NCBI GenBank assembly: GCA_004292955.1
Contig: RDXX01000011.1
Coordinates: forward strand, 47,336-111,335
DNA: 64,000 nucleotides
From: Oscillatoriales cyanobacterium
Lineage (GTDB): Bacteria > Cyanobacteriota > Cyanobacteriia > Cyanobacteriales > Microcoleaceae
Reading direction: 5' to 3'
Part shown: positions 1-8,850 of the stretch, piece by piece
Position numbering within the stretch: position 1 is the first letter of the stretch
Layout: each line of letters starts with the position of its first letter
Position numbers and translations under genes: made by a program
The notes under the pieces: generated by a model
The model's input: the letters and a program-made list of their open reading frames with translations, nothing else
Told to the model about the DNA's origin: nothing
Databases searched by the model: none

Positions 1-353
1 CCAACAACATACCAAAATTATCGATCGAAGATTGGCTCGTGCTTGGGCCAAGGTATGTAGTTGCGCTTCAGCGCTCTTTCATAAGATCTAAGCAAAGAGG
101 GCTCGCATCCCAACAACGTACCTAATTTGTGTAATGACTGCTGATTTTTGGGACGGGTTCTGGGGATCTTCCCAGCTATTTTTGCAATTTTGTATAGGCT
201 TGTTGCAACCAGACACTCAATCAGCAACCGGGTTTCTCGGGCTTGGGCGCAAATCTTGGAAAAATGCCGGTGCCCTATTGGTGTTGGTTTATTGTAAAAA
301 ATTGTAAACTGTAACGAGTGCTTTCTGCATCTAATATTTTTTCGAGGAGTCCC
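1..353. other. Gene-poor leader with one dispersed repeat unit
   Basis: No convincing gene is visible. Around 50-80 the sequence carries, on the minus strand, one unit of the repeat (GAGCGCT..AGCGCAACTACATACCT) that is tandemly arrayed at 19583-19948. A possible minus-strand reading frame here runs through this repeat and has no recognisable domain, so it is not called. The last bases contain the ribosome binding site of the next gene (GAGGAG at 344-349). Confidence 0.5.
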
Positions 354-1292
354 ATGAAGCAACTTTTGATAGCTGAGCGCTTTTGCCTGATTGCCCACGT
401 CTTGTCAATGGCCTTTGGATTGGCAGGGTTGCTGCTGATTTTACCCCATCCCGAATTCGTGATGAATTTATCGCCCGCCGGACAAACTTTGTTCCAATGG
501 GGGATGGCTGGGGGTGGAGTAGTTTATATCATTTTTGGCGCAGCAGCGGTTGCTCTCTATGCCTATCGGACGTTGGGGCTGGGTGCAACTCTGACATTTT
601 TGCTGCCTTCTGTGTTTTTATCTTTGAGTAGCGAGTTGTTGGGAACGAGTACGGGTTTTCCCTTCGGCCATTACCACTATTTAAGCGGGTTGGGCTACAA
701 AATTGCAGGGCTGGTGCCGTTTACAATTCCCATGTCGTGGTTTTATCTAGGACTGGTTTCATATATAATTGCTCGCGCTGGGCTGGCTGGTGGTAAAGGC
801 GAATTGAATTGGGTGCGCCAAATAGGCGCGATCGCCCTTGGCGCTCTATTATTGACAGCTTGGGATTTTGTACTAGATCCGGCGATGAGTCAAACTTCTG
901 TACCTTTTTGGGAGTTTGAGGAACTTGGCGCTTTCTTTGGGATGCCTTACCGCAATTTGGCGGGCTGGATGGGTACCGGGGCGCTGTTTATGTCTGTAGC
1001 AGCTTTCTTTTGGAGAAAAACTTCGATAAAATTAGAGCGATCGGAATTGAGTTTGCCTTTAATTGTTTATTTGGTAAACTTTGCTTTCGGAGCGATTATC
1101 ACTGTCACTTCCTTGGATTCTCGGTTCTGGTTCCCGACATCGCTAGCTGTGCTTCTGGGTGTAGTTCCGGCGATCGTATTAAGCTCGATCGCTAAACCCG
1201 CAGCAGATGACATAACAGAAGCAATTCCGTCTTTGGAATCTGCTCTCAAAGCTGAAATTCCATCTCAGCGCGTAGGCGCTTTGCGGAAGTAA
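354..1292 (+). CDS. cruF: CruF, carotenoid 1',2'-hydratase (DUF422)
   Basis: Integral membrane enzyme of carotenoid biosynthesis. In cyanobacteria CruF hydrates the psi end of gamma-carotene derivatives on the way to myxol glycosides (known for the family). The 312-aa product has seven or eight hydrophobic segments and the family signature region around SSELLGTSTGFPFGHYHY, with many conserved Phe, Tyr and His residues. I chose ATG 354 because GAGGAG precedes it at the right distance; a GTG 12 codons upstream has no such site. The glycosyltransferase cruG follows on the same strand after a repeat-filled 600-bp gap, which supports the pathway assignment. The product is likely located in thylakoid or cytoplasmic membrane. 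Confidence 0.9.
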   Translation: MKQLLIAERFCLIAHVLSMAFGLAGLLLILPHPEFVMNLSPAGQTLFQWGMAGGGVVYIIFGAAAVALYAYRTLGLGATLTFLLPSVFLSLSSELLGTSTGFPFGHYHYLSGLGYKIAGLVPFTIPMSWFYLGLVSYIIARAGLAGGKGELNWVRQIGAIALGALLLTAWDFVLDPAMSQTSVPFWEFEELGAFFGMPYRNLAGWMGTGALFMSVAAFFWRKTSIKLERSELSLPLIVYLVNFAFGAIITVTSLDSRFWFPTSLAVLLGVVPAIVLSSIAKPAADDITEAIPSLESALKAEIPSQRVGALRK

Positions 1293-1344
1293 GCGGCTGA
1301 TGAGGAATCATATCGTTTCCGGTCGATTGACTGCAATAATATTC

Positions 1345-1773
1345 GTTCGTAGTGCGGACTTTAGTCCGCACTCAGGCTGCGGACTTAAGTCCGCACTACG
1401 AACCGTTTTTGTTATGGTAATTGAGCGGACACGAGCTCACTGCTGATTTGGCAAAAATTCACAGGAAATTTTGAGCTAATTTAAAAACCCGGTTTTAACA
1501 AGAAACCGGGTTTTTCAGCAATTATATTTTCATGCCAAATTCCTGTAATATGTTTGAGGTCATATCGTGTCCGAGCGTCGATTAACCGCAATAATATTCG
1601 TTCGTAGTGCGGACTTTAGTCCGCACTCAGGCTGCGGACTTAAGTCCGCACTACGAACCGTTAATATGTTTGAGGTCATAGCGTGTCCGATCGTCGATTA
1701 ACCGCAATAATATTCGTTCGTAGTGCGGACTTTAGTCCGCTCCGATCTTGAGGACTAAAGTCCGCACTACGAA
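1345..1773. repeat. Three copies of a palindromic interspersed repeat
   Basis: Three hairpin units lie at about 1345-1404, 1600-1658 and 1715-1773. Each starts TTCGTAGTGCGGACTTTAG and ends with the reverse complement (CTTAAGTCCGCACTACGAA), so each can fold into a long stem. The flanks (CGATTAACCGCAATAATATTCG before, CCGTTTTTGTT after) are also partly shared. Further copies lie at 23389-23449 and, as a half unit, near 11423. They fill most of the cruF-cruG gap. No protein is encoded. Confidence 0.85.
1483..1515. terminator. GAAACCGGG-type hairpin, probable terminator after cruF
   Basis: A 13-bp perfect stem (AAAAACCCGGTTT with AAACCGGGTTTTT) around a 7-nt loop, followed by T residues, fits a factor-independent terminator. 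It belongs to a family of similar hairpins scattered through the window. Confidence 0.6.
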
Positions 1774-1862
1774 CCGTTTTTGTTGTGGTAAGCGACAGGA
1801 CATGATATCAAAAGTTGATTAAATTTTTCAAATTGACACCAGCCGTAATTCCAAATTATTCA

Positions 1863-1893
1863 ATTGAAAATCTAAAATCTAAAATCTAAAATC
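1863..1893. repeat. Heptamer repeat (AAAATCT) upstream of cruG
   Basis: AAAATCT is repeated three to four times immediately before the cruG start codon. It is one of several STRR-like heptanucleotide repeats in the window and occupies the place where a ribosome binding site would be expected. Confidence 0.7.
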
Positions 1894-1895
1894 CT

Positions 1896-3086
1896 ATGAT
1901 CGATCCTAACCACCTGACAATCATCATCCCTGCCGCACTTTTGCTGTTGCAATTACCCGCTACCGCCCTTTTAATGTCGCGGTTAATTAAAGGCCCCTCG
2001 CGCATCCCGCCCCTGGAACCAGATTCCCCGACGCTGGACTTGTTGGGTGCTTGTACTGCGGTGGTGCCGACTTTGAACGAAGCAGAAAGAATTGCACCTT
2101 GTTTGGAAGGATTGAGTCACCAAAGTTACGAGCTCCGAGAGGTGGTAGTTGTTGACAGCTATTCGGTAGATGGAACAGGGGATTTAGTCAAAGCTGCCGC
2201 CGAAAAAGACCCCCGGTTTCGCTTAATTAACGACGATCCGTTACCGCCTGGTTGGGTGGGGCGTCCGTGGGCGCTGAATTGGGGTTTTTTGGCAACTTCC
2301 GAGAAGTGCGAGTGGATTTTGGGGATAGATGCGGATACTCAGCCGCATCCGGGTTTGATCGCAAGTTTGCTCAAAACTGCTGCTGCTGGAAATTACGATT
2401 TGATTTCGCTGTCGCCGCAGTTCATCCTCAAGTATCCGGGCGAGTTGTGGCTGCAACCTGCGCTGTTAATGACTTTGGTGTATCGCTTCGGCCCCACGGG
2501 AACCGGCGGGGATGTGCCGGAACGGGTGATGGCAAACGGTCAGTGTTTCCTCTGTAAGCGCGAGGTTTTGGTGGCTTTAGGGGGCTATGAAGTCGCAAAA
2601 GGTTCTTTTTGCGATGATGTGACTCTGGCTCGCTATGCTGCGGCTCAGGGCTTTAAGGTGGGCTTTTTGGATGGGGCGAAAGTCTTGAAGGTGCGGATGT
2701 ATGAGGGGGCGATCGAGACTTGGAATGAATGGGGTCGATCGCTCGATTTGAAAGATGCTGCTTCTGGCGGTCAAATTTGGGGCGATTTGTGGCTGTTGTT
2801 GGCGGTTCAAGGTTTGCCGGTGCCGATCGTCCTTTGGTATTTGCTATCGGGTTCCCTACCTGCGATCGCTGTATCTGGGCAGTTTGGGCTGTGGGGATTG
2901 AATGTATTTTTGGTTGCGGTGCGATCGGCTTTGTGTTTCGCGATCGCTCCGAGTTACGATCGCACTGAAGCTTCTGGTAAATGGCTATTTTGGCTGTCAC
3001 CTTTAGCCGATCCGTTAGCGTTTGTGCGGATTCTAATTTCTGCGTTTAATCAGCCGACTCAGTGGCGCGGCCGCAAGTATAGTTAG
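1896..3086 (+). CDS. cruG: CruG, carotenoid 2'-O-glycosyltransferase (GT2)
   Basis: Family 2 glycosyltransferase expected to glycosylate the 2'-hydroxyl of myxol-type carotenoids. The 396-aa product has an N-terminal membrane anchor (residues 5-30). A GT-A fold follows, with VVPTLNEAERI, VVVDSYSVDGT and the DxD-like motif GIDADTQPHPG. Two or three C-terminal membrane segments come next, and a terminal QPTQWRGRKY that resembles the Q..RW-type acceptor motif of GT2 enzymes. cruF upstream on the same strand supports the name. No Shine-Dalgarno site is visible; the start lies directly behind an AAAATCT repeat. Confidence 0.88.
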   Translation: MIDPNHLTIIIPAALLLLQLPATALLMSRLIKGPSRIPPLEPDSPTLDLLGACTAVVPTLNEAERIAPCLEGLSHQSYELREVVVVDSYSVDGTGDLVKAAAEKDPRFRLINDDPLPPGWVGRPWALNWGFLATSEKCEWILGIDADTQPHPGLIASLLKTAAAGNYDLISLSPQFILKYPGELWLQPALLMTLVYRFGPTGTGGDVPERVMANGQCFLCKREVLVALGGYEVAKGSFCDDVTLARYAAAQGFKVGFLDGAKVLKVRMYEGAIETWNEWGRSLDLKDAASGGQIWGDLWLLLAVQGLPVPIVLWYLLSGSLPAIAVSGQFGLWGLNVFLVAVRSALCFAIAPSYDRTEASGKWLFWLSPLADPLAFVRILISAFNQPTQWRGRKYS

Positions 3087-3252
3087 CTTATGAGAGGCGG
3101 ATCGCGATTGGAATGGGCGATCGAATTTACATTTGTGCGATCGGCTGATTTGATATTACACTCGCGACTCAGTTTCAATTATAATAGTATGTATCGATAT
3201 GCTGCCAATCTGGCGATCGAAAAGTATTTGTTCTAGACTGAGGGTCGGAGCT

Positions 3253-3840
3253 ATGATCGACTGTCTCAATTTGGCTCGCTACTTCATTATCAGAGCTTAT
3301 GAAGATGGTATAGAAGCTGACATGACTAATATGAAGATTCAGAAGCTTTTATACTACGCACAGAGCTTGCATTTGGCACTCTATGATGAGGCCTTCTTTG
3401 GAGAAGAAATCCAAGCATGGCGCTACGGCCCTGTTTGTCCTCCTGCTTATAGGTTTTACAGTGAGTTTGAAGCTAGCCAGCTACCTATTCCTAACAAAGA
3501 ATCCTTATTGCAGCTTACCTCTGATAAGCAAGAGCTTTTAGAAGAAATTTGGGGATATTTCGGTGGTTATCATGCTTATGGATTAAGCAATATGACTCAC
3601 GGTGAATTTCCTTGGAAAAAAGCTCGTAAAGGTCTACTTCCTGAAGCAAGTTCAACGGAGCCAATTCTTCTCGAAGACATGAAAGCATTAGGTTATCAGA
3701 AGCTCGATTTGATAGAGCGCAAGCACCCCGCATACGAACTAGCAATGTCTGAAGTTTTGAAGGATACCTTTGATTCCGAATCATCAAATCGTATTGAAAA
3801 AGGAGAAGTCCATGAGTGGCTCAACTCCCTTCTCGATTGA
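3253..3840 (+). CDS. Panacea-domain (DUF4065/SocA-like) antitoxin
   Basis: 195-aa protein with the Panacea/DUF4065 domain over most of its length: N-terminal LARYFIIRAYEDG, then MTNMKIQKLLYYAQSLHLALY and EEIQAWRYGPVCPPAYRFY, the usual hallmarks. Panacea proteins act as antitoxins for many unrelated toxins. I prefer ATG 3253, which gives the canonical N terminus; an upstream ATG at 3199 would add 18 unconserved residues. The last 29 bases overlap the next gene, a RelE/ParE-like protein, as expected for a translationally coupled toxin-antitoxin operon. Confidence 0.82.
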   Translation: MIDCLNLARYFIIRAYEDGIEADMTNMKIQKLLYYAQSLHLALYDEAFFGEEIQAWRYGPVCPPAYRFYSEFEASQLPIPNKESLLQLTSDKQELLEEIWGYFGGYHAYGLSNMTHGEFPWKKARKGLLPEASSTEPILLEDMKALGYQKLDLIERKHPAYELAMSEVLKDTFDSESSNRIEKGEVHEWLNSLLD

Positions 3841-4189
3841 AGCTTCCGACAATTTCAACCGTTCCTTTAAAAAACTTGCAAAAATTCACGGAGCTAGCTT
3901 TGTTGAAATAATTTCAAAAGTTTTGGAAGAATTAATTGATTACCAATATCCAAACAATTCCCGTAATGAGCCTTTACCGGGAAAAATTAAGTTGCCAGAA
4001 GAATGGACATTTCACAAGATAGATTTTAGGATTGCTAAAGGAGCTTCGGGACAGATTAGACTAATGTACTTAGTTAACGCAACTACTTGTATTATTAAAC
4101 TCGTTTGGATTTACAGTCACGAGCAGTTTTCAAAACGTCCTGCTGATGCGGATTTAAAGAGTGTACTTAGAGAAATTTTAGAATTTTAA
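3812..4189 (+). CDS. RelE/ParE-like toxin partner
   Basis: 125-aa protein with a RelE/ParE-type layout: N-terminal helices (ASDNFNRSFKKLAKIHG), a middle stretch rich in basic residues, and C-terminal beta strands (KIDFRIAKGASGQIRLMYLVN, then CIIKLVWIYSHEQFSKRP). Start at ATG 3812 is backed by AGGAGAAG eight bases upstream and lies inside the antitoxin gene in another frame. Antitoxin-first order and the 29-bp overlap are typical of a two-gene module. By family it would be an mRNA interferase or gyrase poison; the sequence alone does not say which. Confidence 0.7.
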   Translation: MSGSTPFSIEASDNFNRSFKKLAKIHGASFVEIISKVLEELIDYQYPNNSRNEPLPGKIKLPEEWTFHKIDFRIAKGASGQIRLMYLVNATTCIIKLVWIYSHEQFSKRPADADLKSVLREILEF

Positions 4190-4245
4190 ATCAACAAACT
4201 GAACAAGACTTCGGAGAGTTTAATTGCCGCTCCAAAGATAGCTTT

Positions 4246-4301
4246 AAACCCGGTTTCTACGAGTTTTGCGTTGACGATAAATCTACAAAGAAACCGGGTT
4301 T
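4246..4301. terminator. GAAACCGGG-type hairpin between convergent genes
   Basis: AAACCCGGTTTCT (4246-4258) pairs perfectly with AGAAACCGGGTTT (4289-4301) across a 30-nt loop. It lies between the end of the toxin gene and the 3' end of the minus-strand ABC permease, so it could end transcription in both directions. Same repeat family as 18033-18090. Confidence 0.55.
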
Positions 4302-4356
4302 TTGAGGTCAGGAATGCCCACCGATTGCGATCGGGGCGCACTGCATTCTCCCTTTT

Positions 4357-6036
4357 TCAAGCCTTCAGCAAAGCTTTAGATGCCGATTCCCCAGCGATTC
4401 GGAGTTGCCTCCTCAATTGCAGATTCAGCAGCACCAACACAGTCCACTGGCAGAGTATCGAGACACAAATGTCATATATTGACTGGTCTCTCAAGGCAGA
4501 TGAAGATCCAAAGATGGGAAATACTAAAGACAGCCAAATGAAAGGAGCTTTTGCTGGGTAGAGGGAAAGCACAGACAAAATAATTGGTGGTAAAAGGATA
4601 GCCCCTCCGACTGTACAAGTCGCCCAAACTGCTTGATTTCGGATTTTTGCGAACATGAATAGCTGAGTGAGGCCGGCGTAAATCAGGATAAGATTGATAA
4701 ACGCAATCATCGCAGGAAAAGCGGTGTGATTCACCAGCAGCCAAGGTGTTAAAATCATTGTCGAACTGAGGAGATTGATTGCTATTGCAATTGGTGCTGG
4801 ACTTTTTTCGCTCCAAATTAAATCGAGTATTGGGTATTTGCGCCACAACTTCTGACTACTCGGAACGATTTGTTTCCGATACCTCGCCCAATCATACAAA
4901 GCTTGTCTTTCCGAGGTTAAAGCCGCAATCAAAGCTAAAAAAACCATCAAATTTGGGATCGACAAACAGACGATTTCATCAAGGGAGTATTTATTTGATT
5001 GGAGTGCAAATCCTAAAATTATTGACTGATAGGAAATCACCAGCAAATAACTTTGTCGCTTGCTCAAAACAGTTGCGGTGGGGTTGGGAAAGCGACGCTG
5101 CCATCCCTGGTATATCCAATAGGTTGCCACTGCACAAATCAATAAAGATAAGGCGGTAGAAGACACAAGATTTTTGCCAATCTGCAAATGGAACCATTCC
5201 AGACTATCGAACTCCTCAGTTAACCAGTTAAGGTTAGAATGGGATGACTCATTAACTTGATAAGCTACCTGTTTCAAGACAGCAGCCGGAGAGAAAAATG
5301 CTAACAAGTCCGCAGCATTGCCGACTGATGGTGCCTTAAAAGCTGTGCTAATAAAACCCAAAACCGCAGCACTAGCCAGCCAAGGCTGAAACCCTCCCAA
5401 CCAACTGGTTGTTAAACCAAATAGCATTGCACCGCTGTAAAATAAAGCACAGCTAGCTACCATTGCTATGTCGAAACATAAAATATGATGCAGAGGTATT
5501 TGAGCTGCTAATCCGCTGTACAGGTGCAGCGGTACAGCAAGAATTGCTGCCAGATACAGTAAAATTGGGACGCCGAGAATTTTACCCAGAAAAATTGTGT
5601 TGGCAGATTGGGGGCTGAGGCGAATAAAGTTGAGTGTACCTCGACGTTCCTCTTTGTCTAAGTCGCTCACAAGCATATAAGTGCCGGCTACTAAAAGTGC
5701 GATCGCACTAAATATGCTCAGGTAAACGAATATTTCTAGCCACCAAGAGGGCCAGTTAATGATGAAATTTCCTGCCGCATCTTGGATACACTTGATTGCA
5801 TCACTTTTGGGATTGCCATCAAATCCAGTGCAGAATCTGTGATGAATGGGGTACTTGTAATCGCTGGGAAGAGGCGCAACGGGTATCTGGCTCCTCGACG
5901 ACAAAAACAGCACCAGTTGACTGCTGAGGGAAAGGACGCTGGCGATCGCAATATTGCCCATTTTCAGCCGGCCTTTAAGTTCTCGAAATAACTGGGAATT
6001 CCAGTTACCGATTGTGTCTAGCAAGTTGAGAGTCAT
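4357..6036 (-). CDS. ABC-2 type transporter permease
   Basis: 559-aa membrane subunit of an ABC exporter. It begins with a cytoplasmic segment (NWNSQLFRELKGRLK), followed by a first membrane span near residue 30 and a periplasmic loop. A second block contains DLDKEERRGTLNFIRLSPQS, the elbow sequence seen in cyanobacterial ABC-2 permeases, and about ten further hydrophobic spans follow. I start at ATG 6036 because the upstream extension would run through a dispersed hairpin repeat. It lies downstream of the matching ATPase gene on the same strand, after a 301-bp gap filled with repeats. The substrate is unknown. Confidence 0.8.
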   Translation of the reverse strand: MTLNLLDTIGNWNSQLFRELKGRLKMGNIAIASVLSLSSQLVLFLSSRSQIPVAPLPSDYKYPIHHRFCTGFDGNPKSDAIKCIQDAAGNFIINWPSWWLEIFVYLSIFSAIALLVAGTYMLVSDLDKEERRGTLNFIRLSPQSANTIFLGKILGVPILLYLAAILAVPLHLYSGLAAQIPLHHILCFDIAMVASCALFYSGAMLFGLTTSWLGGFQPWLASAAVLGFISTAFKAPSVGNAADLLAFFSPAAVLKQVAYQVNESSHSNLNWLTEEFDSLEWFHLQIGKNLVSSTALSLLICAVATYWIYQGWQRRFPNPTATVLSKRQSYLLVISYQSIILGFALQSNKYSLDEIVCLSIPNLMVFLALIAALTSERQALYDWARYRKQIVPSSQKLWRKYPILDLIWSEKSPAPIAIAINLLSSTMILTPWLLVNHTAFPAMIAFINLILIYAGLTQLFMFAKIRNQAVWATCTVGGAILLPPIILSVLSLYPAKAPFIWLSLVFPIFGSSSALRDQSIYDICVSILCQWTVLVLLNLQLRRQLRIAGESASKALLKA

Positions 6037-6139
6037 AGATAATTGTTTTGAGTTGTGAGTGAACAATTGGAAATCGGGTGATTTATTTAATAGTCTTGAA
6101 CTGGGTGCAGCGACCTGTGCAAGGCAAATATGTTTGTAG

Positions 6140-6206
6140 GGGCGAAGCATGACCGCAGTCAATATGGGATTATAACTAATAACTTATATGCGGTCATGCT
6201 TCGCCC
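6140..6206. repeat. Palindromic repeat, GGGCGAAGCAT family
   Basis: GGGCGAAGCATGACCGCA at 6140-6157 is perfectly complementary to the sequence at 6189-6206, forming an 18-bp stem. A related hairpin is at 35449-35514. It lies between the ABC ATPase and permease genes. Confidence 0.75.
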
Positions 6207-6250
6207 TCTTCAAAACCCAGATGCACCCATTGAACGCATTTAGACCACAG

Positions 6251-6313
6251 AAACCGGGTTTTTTTGTGAGTCTCGTGGCTCCGATGAAAGATTTTGGTAA
6301 AAACCAGGTTTTT
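6251..6313. repeat. Degenerate GAAACCGGG hairpin
   Basis: AAACCGGGTTTTTTT at 6251 faces AAAAACCAGGTTTTT ending at 6313, with one mismatch in the stem. It lies about 25 bp beyond the end of the ABC ATPase gene and may act as a partial terminator. Confidence 0.5.
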
Positions 6314-6337
6314 GACCGCCCGTGCGTCCAAGGCTAT

Positions 6338-7288
6338 TTAAGATGCTTGTTTGTGTCCCATTTTCAGAAAGATAGTTTCTAAGTCTTCTTGAGTGCAGTG
6401 AAATTCTGTGAGGGGAATATTGGCATTGACGAGCGATCGCAATAAATTCGCTGCATCTTCCCGGCTTCCTGAAAAATGAACGCACACCTGCTGAGTTTCC
6501 GGCACTATTTCCCAACTTTCAACCCAAGGAAAGTTCTTGAGTTCGGATGTCAACCCTTCTAAATTGCCCAAAGTTGACAGGAAAATTTGCTGTTTCCCGA
6601 GGCGTTTGTAAAGTTCTTGTAAAGGGGCGCTTTCCACAAGATAGCCCAATTCCATAATCCCTACCCAGGTGCAAAGTTCGGCTAAATCGCTGAGAACGTG
6701 GGATGATATGACTACGGTCATCCCGGCTTGTTGCAAGGATTTGATGATTTCGCGAAATTGCGATCGCGCGATCGGATCTAAACCCGAAACTGGTTCGTCT
6801 AACAGCAACAACAGCGGTTCGTGAATAATCGTGCGCCCCAAACTCAGGCGCTGCTTCATTCCCCGCGACAGAGTGGAAATTAAGCTGTTGCGCTTGTTGG
6901 TTAATTGCACGAGTTCTAAAACTGCATAGATGCGCTCTCTGCGCCGGGGTTGTCGCAGGTTGTAGAGTCTGGCAAAATAATCTAAATAATCGCAAACAGT
7001 CAAATCGTCGTAAAGCGGAAAATCGTCGGGAAGAAAACCGATGCGCTGTTTGAGAGTGGGATTAGATCGATCGCGCAACAAGCGTTTGCCGTTGATGTAA
7101 ATCTCCCCTGTAGTAGGTTCTTCAGCGGAGGCCAACATTCGCAGCAAGGTAGTTTTGCCCGCACCGTTGGGGCCGATGAGGCCACAGATTTCCCCGGCGC
7201 CGACTTGCAAGTCGATGTCATTGACGGCAATATGGCGATCGAATTGTTTGGTAAGTCCGCGAGTGTCTATTGCTAATTCTTTTGCCAT
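6338..7288 (-). CDS. ABC transporter ATP-binding protein
   Basis: 316-aa ATPase of an ABC exporter that would energise the permease downstream. Walker A is GLIGPNGAGKTTLLRML (about residues 37-53), the signature is LSRGMKQRLSLGR and Walker B is LLLLLDEPVSGLDP, followed by the H-loop region VVISSHVLSDL. A C-terminal ~90-residue domain follows, as in the CcmA/NatA-like subgroup with ABC-2 permeases. It is transcribed ahead of the permease; the 301-bp gap holds two hairpin repeats, so the two may not be tightly co-transcribed. Confidence 0.88.
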   Translation of the reverse strand: MAKELAIDTRGLTKQFDRHIAVNDIDLQVGAGEICGLIGPNGAGKTTLLRMLASAEEPTTGEIYINGKRLLRDRSNPTLKQRIGFLPDDFPLYDDLTVCDYLDYFARLYNLRQPRRRERIYAVLELVQLTNKRNSLISTLSRGMKQRLSLGRTIIHEPLLLLLDEPVSGLDPIARSQFREIIKSLQQAGMTVVISSHVLSDLAELCTWVGIMELGYLVESAPLQELYKRLGKQQIFLSTLGNLEGLTSELKNFPWVESWEIVPETQQVCVHFSGSREDAANLLRSLVNANIPLTEFHCTQEDLETIFLKMGHKQAS

Positions 7289-7727
7289 AGTTAAAAGGCG
7301 AGTGAAATTGGCTGCGGTTTGTCTCTAGAAAAGGAAGTTTAAGCTTGTATCTAGCTTAGCCTTTTGATACAGCAGTTGTCAGGGGGATTGCGGAAAATTA
7401 ACTGTTAAATTTTAAAAAGATTACGATTTATGTTTAAAAATAAGCTCGCTCAGTATTTAAACTAAATCTCAAAAATAATCCAACTTTTGTGGCCTGGGGA
7501 CGCGAGTCAGTCCAAAATGTAAAAACTAAAACAGCTTATTATTATACCAGCCAAAGATTGCTAACGCGATTCCATAATTTAGGTTGGTTAGCGAAATCAC
7601 AGACAGTAATTTTAGACGATCTATAGACTTGTAAGTAAGGTGCGTCAGACTTAGGCTGCGTGCGAAATAATTAGATTGTGGGCTTGACGCACCCTACAAT
7701 ATATGTGTTCGTTGTGTAAGTCATCAA
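7289..7727. other. Intergenic region with a GTGCGTC palindromic repeat
   Basis: No gene seen. At about 7625-7700 there is an inverted repeat of the GTAGGGTGCGTC family (GTAAGTAAGGTGCGTCAG facing TGACGCACCCTACAA). Other members are at 19371, 50726 and 52745. The rest is AT-rich and may hold the promoter of the ABC ATPase gene. Confidence 0.5.
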
Positions 7728-8141
7728 CTACAAAACTGCCATAACAATTAAGGCTACCAAGCAGCTTAACTGCATCCCTAAGCTTAATACCCTAAACATA
7801 GGATTGAGACCGGCGATGTGAATCATTGAATGCAGCAGCCGAAATACGATGTACGCAACAATCAGCGAATCTACGGCTATTCCAGAGACGCCCCTAACTG
7901 TTAGCAGGAAAAGAACTCCCAAATACAAAGGCAGGTTTTCTATCAAGTTGGATTGTACTCGAAATAGTCGCCACAGCAAGCTTTCATCGTTTTGTGTACC
8001 GAAATCTTTGGGAGATCCGCCCGCAGATAGATGCCTAATCCTGACTGCTATGAGGGCGATAACAATTGCGATCGTCCACAAAATGAAAATTACCAAACCC
8101 CAAAGAGGGAAAGTCATATTTGTCGGTTGAATTTGGATCAT
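7728..8141 (-). CDS. MAPEG family membrane protein
   Basis: 137-aa protein with four predicted membrane helices (about residues 12-32, 62-82, 88-108, 117-137). Between helices 1 and 2 it has the MAPEG feature FRVQSNLIENLPLYL, containing the NxxE-type motif. MAPEG proteins include glutathione transferase and peroxidase-like enzymes; bacterial members are mostly uncharacterised. The start at 8141 has only a weak GGTAGAAAG before it; an internal ATG at 8117 is possible. It is followed upstream by the PadR gene on the same strand but with a ~105-bp gap. Confidence 0.75.
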   Translation of the reverse strand: MIQIQPTNMTFPLWGLVIFILWTIAIVIALIAVRIRHLSAGGSPKDFGTQNDESLLWRLFRVQSNLIENLPLYLGVLFLLTVRGVSGIAVDSLIVAYIVFRLLHSMIHIAGLNPMFRVLSLGMQLSCLVALIVMAVL

Positions 8142-8245
8142 CTTTCTACCGGGCGAAACTGCTGCTAATACTTTAGAAAAGTTACCACTCAGGAATCTAG
8201 GAGAAAATTGCAGAATTTTAGTAAAAAATTGCCTTCGCCTTGCAC

Positions 8246-8788
8246 TTATTGCAGCAACAGCAGGATCTCGTCACACCAAGCTAGCCAGCCTGTTTCGTAG
8301 TGAATCCCGCGCAGTAACGTCATGTACTGAAATTTTAGGCTGTTTGACAACTTTTGGGGATTTGTAAATTCCTGGGTTTTAATTTGTTGATAAATCATTA
8401 ATCGCTGCTGATGTTGCTGGCGGTGCACTTCGAGTTTTGCCACGATCGCCTGAGGAGACACCAGATAGCCAGCATAGAGTTTGACGAGTAACTCATCCTT
8501 GATTGGTGCCATCTCCTCCGACTCAGCAATCCATTGACACAACTGCTGTTTGCCCAATCCCGTCACGGTATAGACACGTTTGTCGGGTCGATTTTCCTGC
8601 TGTACGGATTCGGCTTGCAGCCACTGCTTTTCTTCGAGGCGGCTCAATTCTCGGTAAATCTGCTGGAAGCTGGCACTCCAAAAAAAACCAACCGATCCTT
8701 CCACAGAGGGATTGAAGCGCTTGGCTAGGTCGTAACCACTGCTGGGAGCGCTTACTAAGACTGACAGAATGGCATAGCTAAGAGACAT
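8246..8788 (-). CDS. PadR family transcriptional regulator
   Basis: 180-aa regulator. Residues 1-80 form the PadR winged helix (MSLSYAILSVLVSAPSSGYDL, then FFWSASFQQIYRELSRLEEKQWL and a wing around KRVYTVTGLGKQQL). The rest is a helical dimerisation domain of the Vir_act_alpha_C type. It is divergent from the DUF4188 gene; the 121-bp space between them contains a near-perfect inverted repeat (8809-8850). This arrangement suggests that it represses itself and its neighbour, probably released by a small phenolic or other toxic ligand as in other PadR proteins (inference). Confidence 0.85.
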   Translation of the reverse strand: MSLSYAILSVLVSAPSSGYDLAKRFNPSVEGSVGFFWSASFQQIYRELSRLEEKQWLQAESVQQENRPDKRVYTVTGLGKQQLCQWIAESEEMAPIKDELLVKLYAGYLVSPQAIVAKLEVHRQQHQQRLMIYQQIKTQEFTNPQKLSNSLKFQYMTLLRGIHYETGWLAWCDEILLLLQ

Positions 8789-8808
8789 AGGCTAGGGGTT
8801 GACATACT

Positions 8809-8850
8809 CACTAAGTTGAATATATCATAAATTGTATATTCAATTTAGTG
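8809..8850. promoter_or_regulatory. Inverted-repeat operator of the PadR/DUF4188 divergon
   Basis: CACTAAGTTGAATATA (8809-8824) and TATATTCAATTTAGTG (8835-8850) are inverted copies matching at 15 of 16 positions around a 10-bp spacer. It lies between divergent PadR and DUF4188 genes. A weaker third half-site (GATTGAATATGTA) follows near 8862. The size and placement fit a PadR dimer site overlapping both promoters. Confidence 0.75.

Noticed and set aside
18-398. 126-codon minus-strand frame at the window start
   Set aside because: It includes a dispersed repeat, overlaps the ribosome binding site and start of cruF, and has no domain.
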